Shown here piece after piece: positions 1 to 9,376 of a DNA stretch of 64,000 nt. The position numbers were made by a program, and so were the translations under genes. The notes beneath the pieces were generated by a model, which did no database searches, was not told the DNA's origin, and was given only the letters and a program-made list of their open reading frames with translations. This stretch comes from Flavobacterium psychrophilum (GTDB lineage Bacteria > Bacteroidota > Bacteroidia > Flavobacteriales > Flavobacteriaceae): positions 1 through 64,000 of the forward strand of contig CAMAWT010000005.1 of NCBI GenBank assembly GCA_945862065.1, in the 5' to 3' direction. How positions within the stretch are numbered: the first letter of the stretch is position 1; each line of letters begins with the position of its first letter.

Positions 1-103
1 GATGCATTAGAAAAAAATAATAAATAATAATATTTGCATAATGATTTTGAATGAATAAAGTAATTCTAGAAAATCAATTAAAAATTAAAATCAGCTTTTT
101 AAA

Positions 104-1537
104 ATGAAACATACTAAAGTAAAAGACTTATTAAACAGTACAAATACCCTGCAAGAAGTGAATGCAAAAGGTTGGGTTAGAACTTTTAGAAATAATCAAT
201 TTATTGCATTGAATGATGGTTCTACTATCAATAATATTCAATGTGTGGTAGATTTTGAAAATACGCCAGAAGAAATTTTAAAAAGAATTACCACAGGAGC
301 CGCTGTTTCTGTTTTTGGTGAACTTGTTGAAAGTAAAGGTGCTGGTCAAAAATATGAAATACAAGTTTCAAAACTTGAAATTTTAGGTGATTCTGATGCT
401 GAAAAATTTCCGATGCAACCAAAAAAACATTCTCTTGAATTTTTAAGAGAAAATGCACATTTACGTGTTCGAACCAATGCTTTTGGAGCTATTATGAGAG
501 TTCGTTCCGTGTTGGCACATGCGGTTCATACCTATTTTCAAGAAAGAGGTTTTGTATATGTGAACACGCCAATTATCACAGGTTCAGATGCTGAAGGTGC
601 TGGAGAAATGTTTAAAGTTACCGCACTTCCATTTGATGGAACGCCAAGAACTGAAGACGGAAAGGTGGATTACAAAAAAGATTTTTTTGGAAAAGAAACC
701 AATCTTACGGTATCTGGACAACTTGAAGGCGAAACGTTTGCCATGGCTTTGGGCCAAATATATACTTTCGGACCAACTTTTCGTGCTGAAAATTCGAATA
801 CATCTAGGCATTTAGCAGAATTTTGGATGATTGAACCAGAAGTGGCTTTCAATAATTTAGACGACAATATGGATTTGGCGGAAGATTTTATTCAGTTCGT
901 AATCAAATACACAATGGATAAATGTGTTGATGATTTAAAGTTTTTGGAAACCAGATTGTTAGAAGAAGAAAAATCAAAACCACAAGCTGAACGAAGTGAA
1001 TTGGCTTTGTTAGACAAATTAACATTTGTACTTGATAACAATTTCAAAAGAGTATCATACACTGAAGCTATTGATATTTTGAGAGATTCTACTCCAAATA
1101 AAAAGAAAAAATTCAATTATATAATTAATGAATGGGGCGCCGATTTGCAAAGTGAACACGAACGATATTTAGTTGAAAAGCACTTTAAATGCCCAGTAAT
1201 TTTATATGATTATCCAGCCAATATCAAGGCATTTTACATGCGATTGAACGAAGATGGAAAAACAGTTAGAGCCATGGATATTCTTTTTCCTGGCATTGGA
1301 GAAATTGTTGGAGGGTCGCAACGAGAAGAGCGTTATGATGTGTTGTTAGAAAAAATGAAAGCTTTAGGAATCGACGAAGAAGAGCTTTGGTGGTACCTTG
1401 ATACAAGACGATTTGGTTCGGCGGTGCACTCTGGATTTGGATTAGGTTTTGAAAGACTTGTGCTTTTTGTTACTGGTATGACAAACATTAGAGATGTAAT
1501 TCCGTTTCCAAGAACACCACAAAATGCTGAATTTTAA
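104..1537 (+). CDS. asnS: Asparaginyl-tRNA synthetase
   Basis: Charges tRNA-Asn with asparagine in the cytoplasm. The 477-residue protein has an N-terminal OB-fold anticodon-binding domain (about residues 1-100) and a class IIb catalytic core. Motif 2 is visible around residues 222-240 ([12 protein letters not shown]) and motif 3 around 443-460 ([15 protein letters not shown]). The length is normal for bacterial AsnRS. The ATG at 104 starts directly with the OB-fold region, and no purine-rich ribosome-binding site precedes it, as usual in Bacteroidetes. rpoN follows 71 bp downstream on the same strand, so the two may be cotranscribed. A separate AspRS lies at 32.3 kb, so direct charging of both amino acids is expected. 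Confidence 0.97.
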   Translation: MKHTKVKDLLNSTNTLQEVNAKGWVRTFRNNQFIALNDGSTINNIQCVVDFENTPEEILKRITTGAAVSVFGELVESKGAGQKYEIQVSKLEILGDSDAEKFPMQPKKHSLEFLRENAHLRVRTNAFGAIMRVRSVLAHAVHTYFQERGFVYVNTPIITGSDAEGAGEMFKVTALPFDGTPRTEDGKVDYKKDFFGKETNLTVSGQLEGETFAMALGQIYTFGPTFRAENSNTSRHLAEFWMIEPEVAFNNLDDNMDLAEDFIQFVIKYTMDKCVDDLKFLETRLLEEEKSKPQAERSELALLDKLTFVLDNNFKRVSYTEAIDILRDSTPNKKKKFNYIINEWGADLQSEHERYLVEKHFKCPVILYDYPANIKAFYMRLNEDGKTVRAMDILFPGIGEIVGGSQREERYDVLLEKMKALGIDEEELWWYLDTRRFGSAVHSGFGLGFERLVLFVTGMTNIRDVIPFPRTPQNAEF

Positions 1538-1608
1538 AATTGTTTTGTTTCGAATTGTAAGTTGTTAATTATCAACCATAAATCATAAACTATAAACCCA
1601 AATTAATA

Positions 1609-3072
1609 ATGCTAAAGCAAAATCTTCAATTCAAATTATCTCAAAAATTATCTCCTCAACAAATTCAGTTGATGAAGTTAATTCAATTGCCTACGTTGGC
1701 TTTTGAACAACGACTTTTGGAAGAAATGAATGAAAATCCAGCTTTAGAAACGGGAAATGAGGCAGATGAGTTTGAAAAAGATGAGTTTGATGCTCAAGAT
1801 GATTATGACGAATATGATGGAAATGATTCTATTGAAACGGACGATATTAATATTGATGAATATTTGAGCAACGACGAAATTCCAGATTATAAATTACAAG
1901 CTAATAATTTTAGTGACGATGATGATGAACGAGAAAGTCCGTTTGCTTCGCCGGTTAGTTTTCATCAAGATTTAATTAACCAATTAAATACTTTTATTTT
2001 ATCTGATTCAGATAGAGAGATAGCTGAATTTCTTGTTGGAAATATTGACGACATGGGATATATTCGAAGAACTATTCAGGATATTGTTGATGATTTGGCA
2101 TTTACGCAAGCCATCTATACTGATGAAAAGAATGTAGAACGAATGTTGCAAGTGATTCATGAGTTGGAACCATCTGGTGTGGGCGCTCGTGACTTGCAAG
2201 AATGTTTGTTGCTGCAATTGAAGCATAAAACTCCTACAGAATATATCGAACTCGCATCTGATATTGTTTCCAATCAATTTGAGGCATTTACCAAAAAACA
2301 TTATGATAAATTGCTTCAAAAATATGCTATTTCAAATGAGCAGCTCAAAAAAGCCATTCATGAAATTGAAAAGTTGAATCCAAAACCAGGCGGATCTTTT
2401 ACAGGAAACAACAAAATAACTGAAAACATTGTCCCCGATTTTGCTATCAGATTTAATGATGGTGAGCTTGAACTTAGTTTAAACGGACGAAATGCACCTT
2501 CACTTCATGTCTCGAAAGACTATCAAGAAATGATGCAAACCTATAAAGATTCTAAAGATAAATCACACTCACAAAAAGATGCCGTGCAATTTATCAAACA
2601 AAAATTGGATTCAGCAAAATGGTTTATAGATGCCATCAAACAACGGCAGGAAACGCTATTTGTAACCATGAATGCTATCATGCATTTTCAGCACGATTAT
2701 TTTTTGGAAGGCGAAGAAACCAGCCTTAAACCAATGATTTTAAAGGATATAGCAGATATGGTTGGTTTGGATATTTCTACGGTTTCTCGCGTAGCAAACA
2801 GTAAATATGTGGACACTCCCTATGGCACCAAGTTGATTAAAGAATTTTTCTCTGAAGCAATGAAAAATGACCAAGGAGAAGATGTTTCAACTTTAGAAAT
2901 CAAGAAAATTCTTCAAAATGTAATTGCTGATGAAGATAAACACAAGCCACTTCCAGACGATCAACTTGCAGAAATTTTAAAAGAGAAAGGCTACCCAATT
3001 GCCCGACGAACCATTGCAAAATATAGAGAACAGCTGGATATTCCTGTTGCTAGAATGAGGAAGAAGATATAA
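1609..3072 (+). CDS. rpoN: RNA polymerase sigma-54 factor
   Basis: Alternative sigma factor for promoters of the -24/-12 type, active only with AAA+ enhancer-binding proteins. The 487 residues show the three expected regions: a glutamine- and leucine-rich region I at the start (LSPQQIQLMKLIQLP), a strongly acidic region II (about residues 55-105, many D and E), and the core-binding and DNA-binding part ending in the RpoN box ARRTIAKYREQ near residue 465. It closely follows asnS. No activator protein is encoded beside it. Identity is clear; which genes it controls cannot be told from this window. Confidence 0.96.
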   Translation: MLKQNLQFKLSQKLSPQQIQLMKLIQLPTLAFEQRLLEEMNENPALETGNEADEFEKDEFDAQDDYDEYDGNDSIETDDINIDEYLSNDEIPDYKLQANNFSDDDDERESPFASPVSFHQDLINQLNTFILSDSDREIAEFLVGNIDDMGYIRRTIQDIVDDLAFTQAIYTDEKNVERMLQVIHELEPSGVGARDLQECLLLQLKHKTPTEYIELASDIVSNQFEAFTKKHYDKLLQKYAISNEQLKKAIHEIEKLNPKPGGSFTGNNKITENIVPDFAIRFNDGELELSLNGRNAPSLHVSKDYQEMMQTYKDSKDKSHSQKDAVQFIKQKLDSAKWFIDAIKQRQETLFVTMNAIMHFQHDYFLEGEETSLKPMILKDIADMVGLDISTVSRVANSKYVDTPYGTKLIKEFFSEAMKNDQGEDVSTLEIKKILQNVIADEDKHKPLPDDQLAEILKEKGYPIARRTIAKYREQLDIPVARMRKKI

Positions 3073-3115
3073 GGTAAATGATTGTTTTTAAATTTTTATA
3101 TATATTTCTCAAAAG

Positions 3116-3679
3116 CTATTTTATAATCTTCCAATAAACATCATAAAACTTTTTATCAGCGCTCAATTTTATTATTTCATTTGAAAAAAAATGAACCAAC
3201 GAATCTTTTTCGGCATTTGATTGGGCAAGGCAATCTTTGTTGGTGCTATCTAGAACTATAACAGAGGCATACATTTCTTCCCAGCTTTCAACTCCATTGG
3301 CTGCTACAGAATATAGTTTGTTTTTTGAATCAAATAATTTTACATTTTCCCAAATTAAAATGGGGTGTCTTTTGTTATTTAAATAGATTTGGTTATCCCA
3401 TTTTCCAAATTTATCAAACATTAGTTTTTTTGTGTAAGATGCAGAAAGTACTGCATGGAACCTAAGTTCGCAAATTATTGAAGTGTCTTTATCTTGGATG
3501 GTTTGTATTTTTTTGATTTCAAAATTTTTGTAACCATTTTCAAATATATAAGGATTATTCGGGTTTTCTGTCCTATGTTTTATGCCAATTCCTTTTTCCT
3601 CTATTTTTTTATTCATTTTAGAGGAGCAACTTACTAATACCATACATAAAAAGAGCACGATGTTTTGTGTTTTCATCAT
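3116..3679 (-). CDS. Hypothetical lipoprotein
   Basis: A 187-residue protein of unknown function. The N terminus is a lipoprotein signal peptide: hydrophobic stretch then LVSC, so Cys18 would be lipidated after cleavage, and the mature start (SSKMNKK) is polar and basic. The body is hydrophilic and alternates strands and turns; I recognise no family. It faces rpoN tail to tail with a 43-bp gap and has about 550 bp of gene-free DNA upstream. Likely anchored in the inner or outer membrane facing the periplasm. Confidence 0.75.
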   Translation of the reverse strand: MMKTQNIVLFLCMVLVSCSSKMNKKIEEKGIGIKHRTENPNNPYIFENGYKNFEIKKIQTIQDKDTSIICELRFHAVLSASYTKKLMFDKFGKWDNQIYLNNKRHPILIWENVKLFDSKNKLYSVAANGVESWEEMYASVIVLDSTNKDCLAQSNAEKDSLVHFFSNEIIKLSADKKFYDVYWKIIK

Positions 3680-4076
3680 TCTAATTTTTAGTAAAGGTAG
3701 TTTTTGTTTATTAATTAAAATGTATCAATAGTATTTCTTAAGTTGTGCAATTTAGTAAGATAAACTATTAGTGCAACTGAATTTGAAACGCTAATTACTG
3801 CAAGTGTTGTGAAGGCTGTTGTGATCATTTGTTTGAAAATTACTTGGATTGGGTTTGGATAAAACGGAATGTTAGAACCTTGTTTTGGTTTTTACCTTTT
3901 GAAGTAATTTTAATACCATTTCCCCCAATCAAATTGTTCATAATTTGTTTATATTAAATTTGTTATCAACTTGTGGGGGAAGTTTGATGGGACAAATGTA
4001 GCACGGTAATTTTCAATTAAAATTGTGATTTCACAACTTTTAAATTTTTATTCAAAAATTGTGTTTTTACGCAGAT

Positions 4077-4217
4077 TTGCGTGAGGGATTGAAGTGGAAA
4101 GCCCACAGCAGCCCGAAGCGTCAGCGGAGGGTTGCGAGGACTTGAAACGAAAAGCCCGACCTTGTAAAAAAATAAGTGAGGCATCGAACGAATTTTTTAC
4201 AAGGGCACGCCCAAAAA
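4077..4217 (+). repeat. Structured intergenic repeat, double-hairpin form
   Basis: One copy of the dispersed hairpin element. The first hairpin runs from the outer stem GAGGG (about 4083-4087) through the conserved loop ATTGA, the middle stem AGT/ACG and back to CCC at about 4155-4157. It is followed by GAC and a second hairpin with arms of about 12-13 bp (about 4161-4173 with 4192-4204) and by the flank GGGCACGCCC plus an A-run. The rest of 3680-4232 is AT-rich and shows no gene. The element lies just past the stop of the downstream minus-strand gene. Confidence 0.75.
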
Positions 4218-4232
4218 AATAGTCATTTTACA

Positions 4233-4928
4233 TTAAAGTATATAAAATTGAAGCCCTAGGTTGAGTGTTGATAAGTCCAAACTTTCTGCACCAATGGGTA
4301 CATTTTTGAAGAGTTTGTTAAAGCCATAAAACACATAAATATTCCAAGTATTCCAGCCTGCAGAAAGCGTGGCGCCGTAGGTAATTTTGTTCAAATCAGC
4401 ATTGTTTTTTATGGTTACTTGGTTTGTGTTTCCAGAAAAAGTGTAGGAATTATTAAGTAAATAACTGATTTTGAAACCGGTATAAATTCTCCAAAAACGA
4501 TGACTATTTATCGTTGCATTGCGCCATCTAATTTCAATTGGAAGTTCTACATTATGAAGGGTAAGTTTATTTTTGGAATAAAACGTGGTGTTGGGTGCAA
4601 TTTGATAGGCAATAGTGCCGTTTGTGTTTTCAGATAGGAGCAAGTTGGTGTTGTATCCACTGTAGGAATATCCTAAACCGGCTGCAATTGCCCATGTTCT
4701 TGTTTTATTGATGGGCATGTCTCTAAGAAAGCCACCGGAAATTCCTGGAGAAAATTTATTCTGTGTGAAAAAGGTAGGCGTTTGATTTAAATTGTTATAA
4801 GTAATATTGAAATAAAATTGGTCTTCACGATAAAGTGAATCAACGGCAATGGTATCATTAACTACTTTTTCTTGTGCAAAAATAGCATTGAAAAGAAGTA
4901 CCGATAAAAGGGAAAAGTAAATTCGCAT
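4233..4928 (-). CDS. Outer-membrane beta-barrel protein, PorT-like
   Basis: A 231-residue predicted outer-membrane barrel. A signal peptide (hydrophobic run ending NAIFAQ) is followed by alternating strands rich in aromatic and polar residues, with a C terminus ending in LNLGLQFYIL, typical of barrel proteins. Size and pattern fit the OMP_b-brl_2/PorT-like family of Bacteroidetes; whether it is the T9SS component SprT/PorT itself I cannot decide. I chose the ATG at 4928 because the longer frame runs back into the tRNA-Ser gene, and only the internal Met gives a clean signal peptide. tRNA-Ser ends 36 bp upstream, so the two may be on one transcript. Confidence 0.7.
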   Translation of the reverse strand: MRIYFSLLSVLLFNAIFAQEKVVNDTIAVDSLYREDQFYFNITYNNLNQTPTFFTQNKFSPGISGGFLRDMPINKTRTWAIAAGLGYSYSGYNTNLLLSENTNGTIAYQIAPNTTFYSKNKLTLHNVELPIEIRWRNATINSHRFWRIYTGFKISYLLNNSYTFSGNTNQVTIKNNADLNKITYGATLSAGWNTWNIYVFYGFNKLFKNVPIGAESLDLSTLNLGLQFYIL

Positions 4929-4963
4929 ATTGAAGAAATTAATTCGAATATTACAGGTTTTTG

Positions 4964-5050
4964 CAGAGAGGATGGGATTCGAACCCACGATACAGTTACC
5001 CATATACAAACTTTCCAGGCTTGCTCCTTCAACCACTCGGACACCTCTCT
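4964..5050 (-). tRNA. tRNA-Ser (GGA anticodon)
   Basis: An 87-base class II tRNA. The acceptor arms AGAGAGG (5050-5044) and CCTCTCT (4971-4965) pair perfectly, the anticodon stem CAAGC/GTTTG closes the loop CTGGAAA with anticodon GGA, a long variable arm follows, and the T-arm contains GGTTCGAATCC. The long variable arm and GGA anticodon give serine (UCC/UCU codons). The 3' end reads G then CAA, so the terminal CCA is not encoded and must be added by the nucleotidyltransferase. Confidence 0.96.
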
Positions 5051-5093
5051 ATTGTTTTACAAAGTACCATAAAAAAAAGGGAATTTCCAAAGA

Positions 5094-6122
5094 TTATTCC
5101 ATTTCGCCTCGTAATGAAGTTTCGAATATCGTTTTGAATAGGGTTGGAGCTACGTTTTGACCTAATAAATACATTAATTTAGCGATGGCTGCTTCTGTGG
5201 TGATGTCTTTGCCAGATATTACGCCTATTTTTTTGAGAATAACACTTGTTTCATAATCTCCCATGCTTACTGTTCCGCCAGAGCATTGGGTAACATTGAT
5301 AATATGCAATCCGTTTTTGATGGCTTTTGTAAGTAAGTTGATGAACCATTCTTCAGTTGGTGCATTGCCCGATCCGTAGGTTTCAAGAACGATACCTTTT
5401 AGATTTGGAATGGAGAAAATGGAGTTCAAAACCGATTCACTGATGCCCGGAAACATTTTAAGAATCATTACTTGCTCGTTTAATTCTTTGTGAACGATTA
5501 GTTTTTTGCCTTTAGAAATGGGCAAAAATGCTTGATGATTGATGTTTAAATGCACACCAGATTCTACAAGTGCAGGGAAATTGGGTGATGAAAAGGCTTT
5601 AAAATGTTCGGCATTTATTTTGGTAGTTCGATTTCCTCTGTATAATTTGTATTCGAAATATAGGCAAACTTCGTTTACGACTGGTTTGTTTTTTTGTTGT
5701 AAAGAGGCAATTTGTATAGCTGTGATGAGATTTTCTTTGGCATCGGTTCGTAAATCACCAATGGGTAATTGCGATCCAGTGAAAATGATGGGTTTTGAAA
5801 GGTTTTCAAACATAAAGCTCAGTGCAGCAGCAGAATAGGACATCGTGTCTGAACCATGAAGAATGACAAAGCCATCAAAATTGGTGTAATTTTCTTCAAT
5901 CATACCAGCAATTTGAACCCACTTTTCTGGATTCATATTAGAAGAATCGATAGGATTATCAAAAGAAATGGTTTCAATTTGACAGTCAAGTTGCTTTAGT
6001 TCAGGAATTTTTTGTAGTAATTTCTTAAAATCAAACGCTTTCAAGGCACCCGTTTCAAAGTCTTTCATCATGCCGATGGTTCCACCGGTATAAATAAGTA
6101 ATATGTTCGGATTACTTGTCAT
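5094..6122 (-). CDS. ansA: Type I (cytoplasmic) L-asparaginase
   Basis: Hydrolyses asparagine to aspartate and ammonia. The 342-residue protein has the two family signatures: TGGTIG at residues 12-17 with the catalytic threonine, and HGSDTM at 89-94 with the second catalytic Thr-Asp pair, then the RTDAKEN segment near 124-130 bearing the expected lysine. No signal peptide is present, which together with the length points to the cytoplasmic type I enzyme. It starts 2 bp after the stop of the acyltransferase gene, so the two are almost certainly cotranscribed. Confidence 0.94.
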   Translation of the reverse strand: MTSNPNILLIYTGGTIGMMKDFETGALKAFDFKKLLQKIPELKQLDCQIETISFDNPIDSSNMNPEKWVQIAGMIEENYTNFDGFVILHGSDTMSYSAAALSFMFENLSKPIIFTGSQLPIGDLRTDAKENLITAIQIASLQQKNKPVVNEVCLYFEYKLYRGNRTTKINAEHFKAFSSPNFPALVESGVHLNINHQAFLPISKGKKLIVHKELNEQVMILKMFPGISESVLNSIFSIPNLKGIVLETYGSGNAPTEEWFINLLTKAIKNGLHIINVTQCSGGTVSMGDYETSVILKKIGVISGKDITTEAAIAKLMYLLGQNVAPTLFKTIFETSLRGEME

Positions 6123-6124
6123 CC

Positions 6125-7246
6125 CTATTTTGTTTTATTAATAACAGGATTGGCATACATAGCAAGGAAACTCTCTTTCATTTGATCATTTGAGGTATCG
6201 ATTCTTTTTTCAAGTCGTTTTACAAAAACTGCTTTTTCGTCATCGGTGTAATATTGCGTGTATTTTTTTGTGTCATTAAGTATGTCAAATGCAATATAGT
6301 TGGTAGGCCACAATTTGTATGTTTTCAATATCGATTGGTCAATTGCTTGAGCAATTGCCTGAATTTGTTTATTACCATTGTCAAATTCGGCTTTTATTTC
6401 GTCCAATTCTGTGTCGAGTACTTTGCCAATGTGAATATGAATTCTTTTCTTCGGACCCATAATACCGCTCAAAAGGGTTTTAAAATCTTCGTTTTTTTCT
6501 TTAATGTAAATTTCATTATTCATTTCAGCCATTAATTGTGGCATTTTCAAAGCATCGGTAGGATCATATTCATAAGATATAGAAACCGGAACAATTTTTA
6601 ATTTCTTAAAATAATCCGTTAAATTTTTTTCGTCGCTACCCATGCTTAGCATTTTAAGAACTCCTGAATGTGTGGCGTCATTTCCATCTTTTGTACGCCC
6701 TTCTCGTTGTGCAATCCAAACCGATCGGTTCTCTCTAAGAAGTAATTGACCAATGTATTCCGACATTAATTTAGAACTTTGAAGCAACTCTCTTGGTGTC
6801 AATCCGCGTTGTACTAAAAAATTTCTGTTCAGTTTTGAAAGCGTCAATAAAAATGATTTTTTTACCAAATTGTCACCAATGGCAGAGGCAGTCATGACCA
6901 TTCCGTGTTCAAAAAGTGCTGCATTGAGTAAAGAAGTGTCTAAAATGATATCTCGGTGATTAGAAATAAAAAGATACGATGTATTTTTTTCTAAAGTTTC
7001 AAATCCAGAAGTTGACAATCCATCCGAAGTAGTCTTTAAAATTCTTTGAATCGATTTATAAATAAAATTACATTGAAAATCACGAATAGAATGTGTTTTC
7101 TTCAATTGTTCTTTCCATTCGTTGTCTTCCAATTCTGGGTAAGTAAAATTCATCATTGCCTTCATCATTGGATGATCGCATGAGGCTTTTATAGCATCAT
7201 TTACTTCAGCATCATAAAACGGTCGGATGGCATCAAATTTTTGCAT
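6125..7246 (-). CDS. Glycerolipid acyltransferase family protein
   Basis: A 373-residue member of the PlsC/PlsB-like acyltransferases that move acyl groups onto glycerol phosphates. The active-site block is SNHRDIILD at residues 95-103; this keeps the His and Asp but spaces them by five residues rather than the usual four. The downstream block QREGRTKDGND matches the substrate phosphate-binding EGR/EGT motif. I start at the ATG at 7246 (MQKFDAIRP) because the upstream extension is low-complexity and hydrophobic. It lies between tatD (59 bp upstream) and ansA (2 bp downstream), a likely operon. The exact acceptor lipid is unknown. Confidence 0.85.
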   Translation of the reverse strand: MQKFDAIRPFYDAEVNDAIKASCDHPMMKAMMNFTYPELEDNEWKEQLKKTHSIRDFQCNFIYKSIQRILKTTSDGLSTSGFETLEKNTSYLFISNHRDIILDTSLLNAALFEHGMVMTASAIGDNLVKKSFLLTLSKLNRNFLVQRGLTPRELLQSSKLMSEYIGQLLLRENRSVWIAQREGRTKDGNDATHSGVLKMLSMGSDEKNLTDYFKKLKIVPVSISYEYDPTDALKMPQLMAEMNNEIYIKEKNEDFKTLLSGIMGPKKRIHIHIGKVLDTELDEIKAEFDNGNKQIQAIAQAIDQSILKTYKLWPTNYIAFDILNDTKKYTQYYTDDEKAVFVKRLEKRIDTSNDQMKESFLAMYANPVINKTK

Positions 7247-7305
7247 TGTTTTAATTTTAAACAACAAAATAACAAAAAAAATATCAAACAGCAATTAATT
7301 ATGGA

Positions 7306-8079
7306 TTAAATCCCAAAAACAGCCTTAGAATTCTCAGTTGTAATTTGTGCAATTTCCTCAATAGTTACATCATAAATCAATGCTAATTTTTCGGCAACCA
7401 AAACAGTATACGAACTTTCGTTTCGCTTCCCGCGATGTGGAGCAGGTGCTAAATAAGGTGCGTCGGTTTCAAGCACAATATGCTCCAAAGAAATCTGATC
7501 CAAAAACTGATCTATTTTTCCGTTTTTGAAAGTTGCAACGCCACCAATTCCCAATTTCAATCCCAATGAAATAGCTCGTTGCGCTTGTTCTAAATTGCCC
7601 GAAAAACAATGAAAGATACCATATAAATCGGGTGATTTTTCCAATTCTAACACTTCAAAAACTTCGTCAAAAGCATCTCTACAATGAATATTGATGGCCA
7701 ATTTATGTTTTTTAGCCAATTGAATTTGTCGCTGAAAAGCAATTTTTTGAATATCCAATGTGGTTTTGTCCCAATACAAATCAATCCCAATTTCGCCAAC
7801 AGCATAAAATTGGTGCTTTACCAATTGCGCTTCAACATGAGCCAATTCATCCAAATAATTATCTTTTACATAACAAGGATGCAACCCAATCATCAACCGA
7901 ATATTGTCTGGAAAAGCGGCTTCCAATTCATACATTTTATCAGTAAAAGCACTGTCAATTGACGGAATAAAAAAGCGTGAAACTCCTGCATCAATAGCTC
8001 TTTGAACCATTTCAGAACGGTCGTCATTAAACTCTTCAGCGTACAAATGGGTATGTGTATCGGTAAAAATCATCATCAT
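7306..8079 (-). CDS. tatD: TatD family metal-dependent DNase
   Basis: A TIM-barrel metallohydrolase of the TatD family (3'-5' DNase/RNase activity; repair and DNA breakdown roles are known for homologues). The 257 residues contain all metal ligands: DTHTHL at 7-12, GEIGIDLYWD with the bridging Glu, two His sites in NIHCRDAF and FHCFSG, and the last Asp in ETDAPYL. The protein begins MMMIFTDTH, so the start could be any of three adjacent ATGs. It is the first gene of the tatD-acyltransferase-ansA set. Confidence 0.94.
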   Translation of the reverse strand: MMMIFTDTHTHLYAEEFNDDRSEMVQRAIDAGVSRFFIPSIDSAFTDKMYELEAAFPDNIRLMIGLHPCYVKDNYLDELAHVEAQLVKHQFYAVGEIGIDLYWDKTTLDIQKIAFQRQIQLAKKHKLAINIHCRDAFDEVFEVLELEKSPDLYGIFHCFSGNLEQAQRAISLGLKLGIGGVATFKNGKIDQFLDQISLEHIVLETDAPYLAPAPHRGKRNESSYTVLVAEKLALIYDVTIEEIAQITTENSKAVFGI

Positions 8080-8155
8080 TTATTAAAGGCACAAATTTAC
8101 AATTATTTTATTGTTTTTGTAGCAAATGGCTTGCGCATTTCAATAAAGGTTCGTT

Positions 8156-8215
8156 CCCGCTTTCGCCTTTATCTTGCTCCGTAAACTACGCAAGGATATC
8201 GGCTCAATCGGGGCT
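8156..8215 (-). repeat. Structured intergenic repeat core
   Basis: Core of the dispersed hairpin element in the gap between the divergent tatD and SIMPL genes. On the minus strand the outer stem CCCCG/CGGG encloses loop ATTGA opposite GAAAG, middle stem GCC/GGC, and an inner stem of GCAAG/CTTGC (8190-8194 with 8173-8177) with a 12-base loop. The inner stem is the shortest in the window. Both flanks are AT-rich and without the long conserved arms seen in the 29.4, 48.0 and 51.2 kb copies, so this may be a decayed or minimal copy. Confidence 0.75.
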
Positions 8216-8315
8216 AAACGATAGAGGTTGTTTTGTAAAATTTTTGTTTTCATAAAACAATAATTTTGGCACTTGTTTTGATACATTATTGATATAACCT
8301 TTTATCTTTTAAGAA

Positions 8316-9074
8316 ATGAATAACAATTTAATTCGTGCAGCAATCATTGGTGCATCTATCATCCTAACGGCTCTTATTTTGGGTAGCGCATTCAAGAAAA
8401 GAAACGAAAATCTAGACACCATTTCTGTCATTGGACTTGGATCCAAAGATTTTGTTTCCGATGAAATTCTGTGGTCGGGAAGTTTTACTACCAAAAGTTT
8501 TGACATTAAAGAAGCATATAGTAAAATCATTGCCGACCAAAAAATTGTCGAAAAATTCTTTCTCAATAAAGGTTTTAAACGCAACGAATTTAGTTTTGGC
8601 GCCCCTAGTTTCAATAAAGGATACAAAGAAGTTCGAATAGAAGGAAACAATTCTGATGATGTAAAATATGAACAAGTTTTTGATGGTTATGATGCCTCAC
8701 AAACCATTTCATTTTCTGCCAGAAAAAACCCAAACCTAATGAAACGTATTGAAGATGTGTCTAGTAAAACCTCCGAATTAATCAACTCTGGAATTGAATT
8801 GTCGTCAAATACTATTCAATACACCTACTCAGACTTGCCAAGTTTGAAACACAGCCTCATTCAAAAAGCTTCTGTTGATGCCAAAGAGCGCGCCGAGAAA
8901 ATAGTTGAATCTGCTGATGGAAGTCTTGGAAAGTTGAAATCGGCTAGCATGGGCGTTTTTCAAATCACCGGGCAAGGCTCAACTGAAGAAGACTCTTATG
9001 GCGGCAATTTTGATACGTATTCCAAAAATAAATCGGCACGAATTACCGTTCGTTTGGAATACGAATTGGAATAG
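8316..9074 (+). CDS. SIMPL (DUF541) domain protein
   Basis: A 252-residue exported or membrane-anchored protein. One N-terminal hydrophobic segment (residues about 7-23, AAIIGASIILTALILGSAF) is followed by a SIMPL domain: the early ISVIGLGSKDFVSDEILWSG strand, an internal helix-rich part, and the typical C-terminal ARITVRLEYEL. SIMPL proteins are periplasmic or surface proteins of poorly known role; some bind signalling partners. It is monocistronic, divergent from tatD, with a repeat copy on each side. Confidence 0.85.
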   Translation: MNNNLIRAAIIGASIILTALILGSAFKKRNENLDTISVIGLGSKDFVSDEILWSGSFTTKSFDIKEAYSKIIADQKIVEKFFLNKGFKRNEFSFGAPSFNKGYKEVRIEGNNSDDVKYEQVFDGYDASQTISFSARKNPNLMKRIEDVSSKTSELINSGIELSSNTIQYTYSDLPSLKHSLIQKASVDAKERAEKIVESADGSLGKLKSASMGVFQITGQGSTEEDSYGGNFDTYSKNKSARITVRLEYELE

Positions 9075-9258
9075 CATTTAATAGAGTCTGATAAAAATTA
9101 AATTAAATTTAATTTGCCACGGATGCCACGGATTTTATCCTTCAAATATGTGGCAAAAAAAGTGTGCAAAGTTTAATTTCACTTTTTATCGGACAATATT
9201 GATTCGGAACTAAAAAAAAGCCCAAAAGTGTGGAGAACTCCTCAAACATGGAGCATTA

Positions 9259-9354
9259 CCCCCGATAGTAGCGAAAATCCTTTTGCTTTTTTTTTCTAAA
9301 AGCAAAAGATTGTACCGGATAGCGGGAACATGGCTTGGAAAATGCCCAAGCCAT
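9259..9354 (+). repeat. Structured intergenic repeat with second hairpin
   Basis: A diverged copy of the dispersed element. Outer stem CCCCG/CGGG (9259-9264 with 9323-9326) and right loop GATAG match the family; the middle stem is weak here. The inner arms are TTTTGCTTTT (9281-9290) and AAAAGCAAAA (9298-9307). A second perfect 9-bp hairpin follows: ATGGCTTGG (9330-9338) with CCAAGCCAT (9346-9354). It sits 22 bp past the end of the MFS gene and could also act as its transcription stop, though no clean T-run follows. Confidence 0.65.
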
Positions 9355-9376
9355 TTGGTTCTAAATGTTTTAGGTT

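Noticed and set aside
1..27. Possible last codons of an upstream gene (frame ending in TAA at 27)
   Set aside because: Only eight codons are visible and other frames also close quickly; nothing supports one frame over the others.
4862..5160. Short frames on both strands across the tRNA-Ser gene
   Set aside because: They are explained by the tRNA; the barrel gene itself starts later, at 4928.
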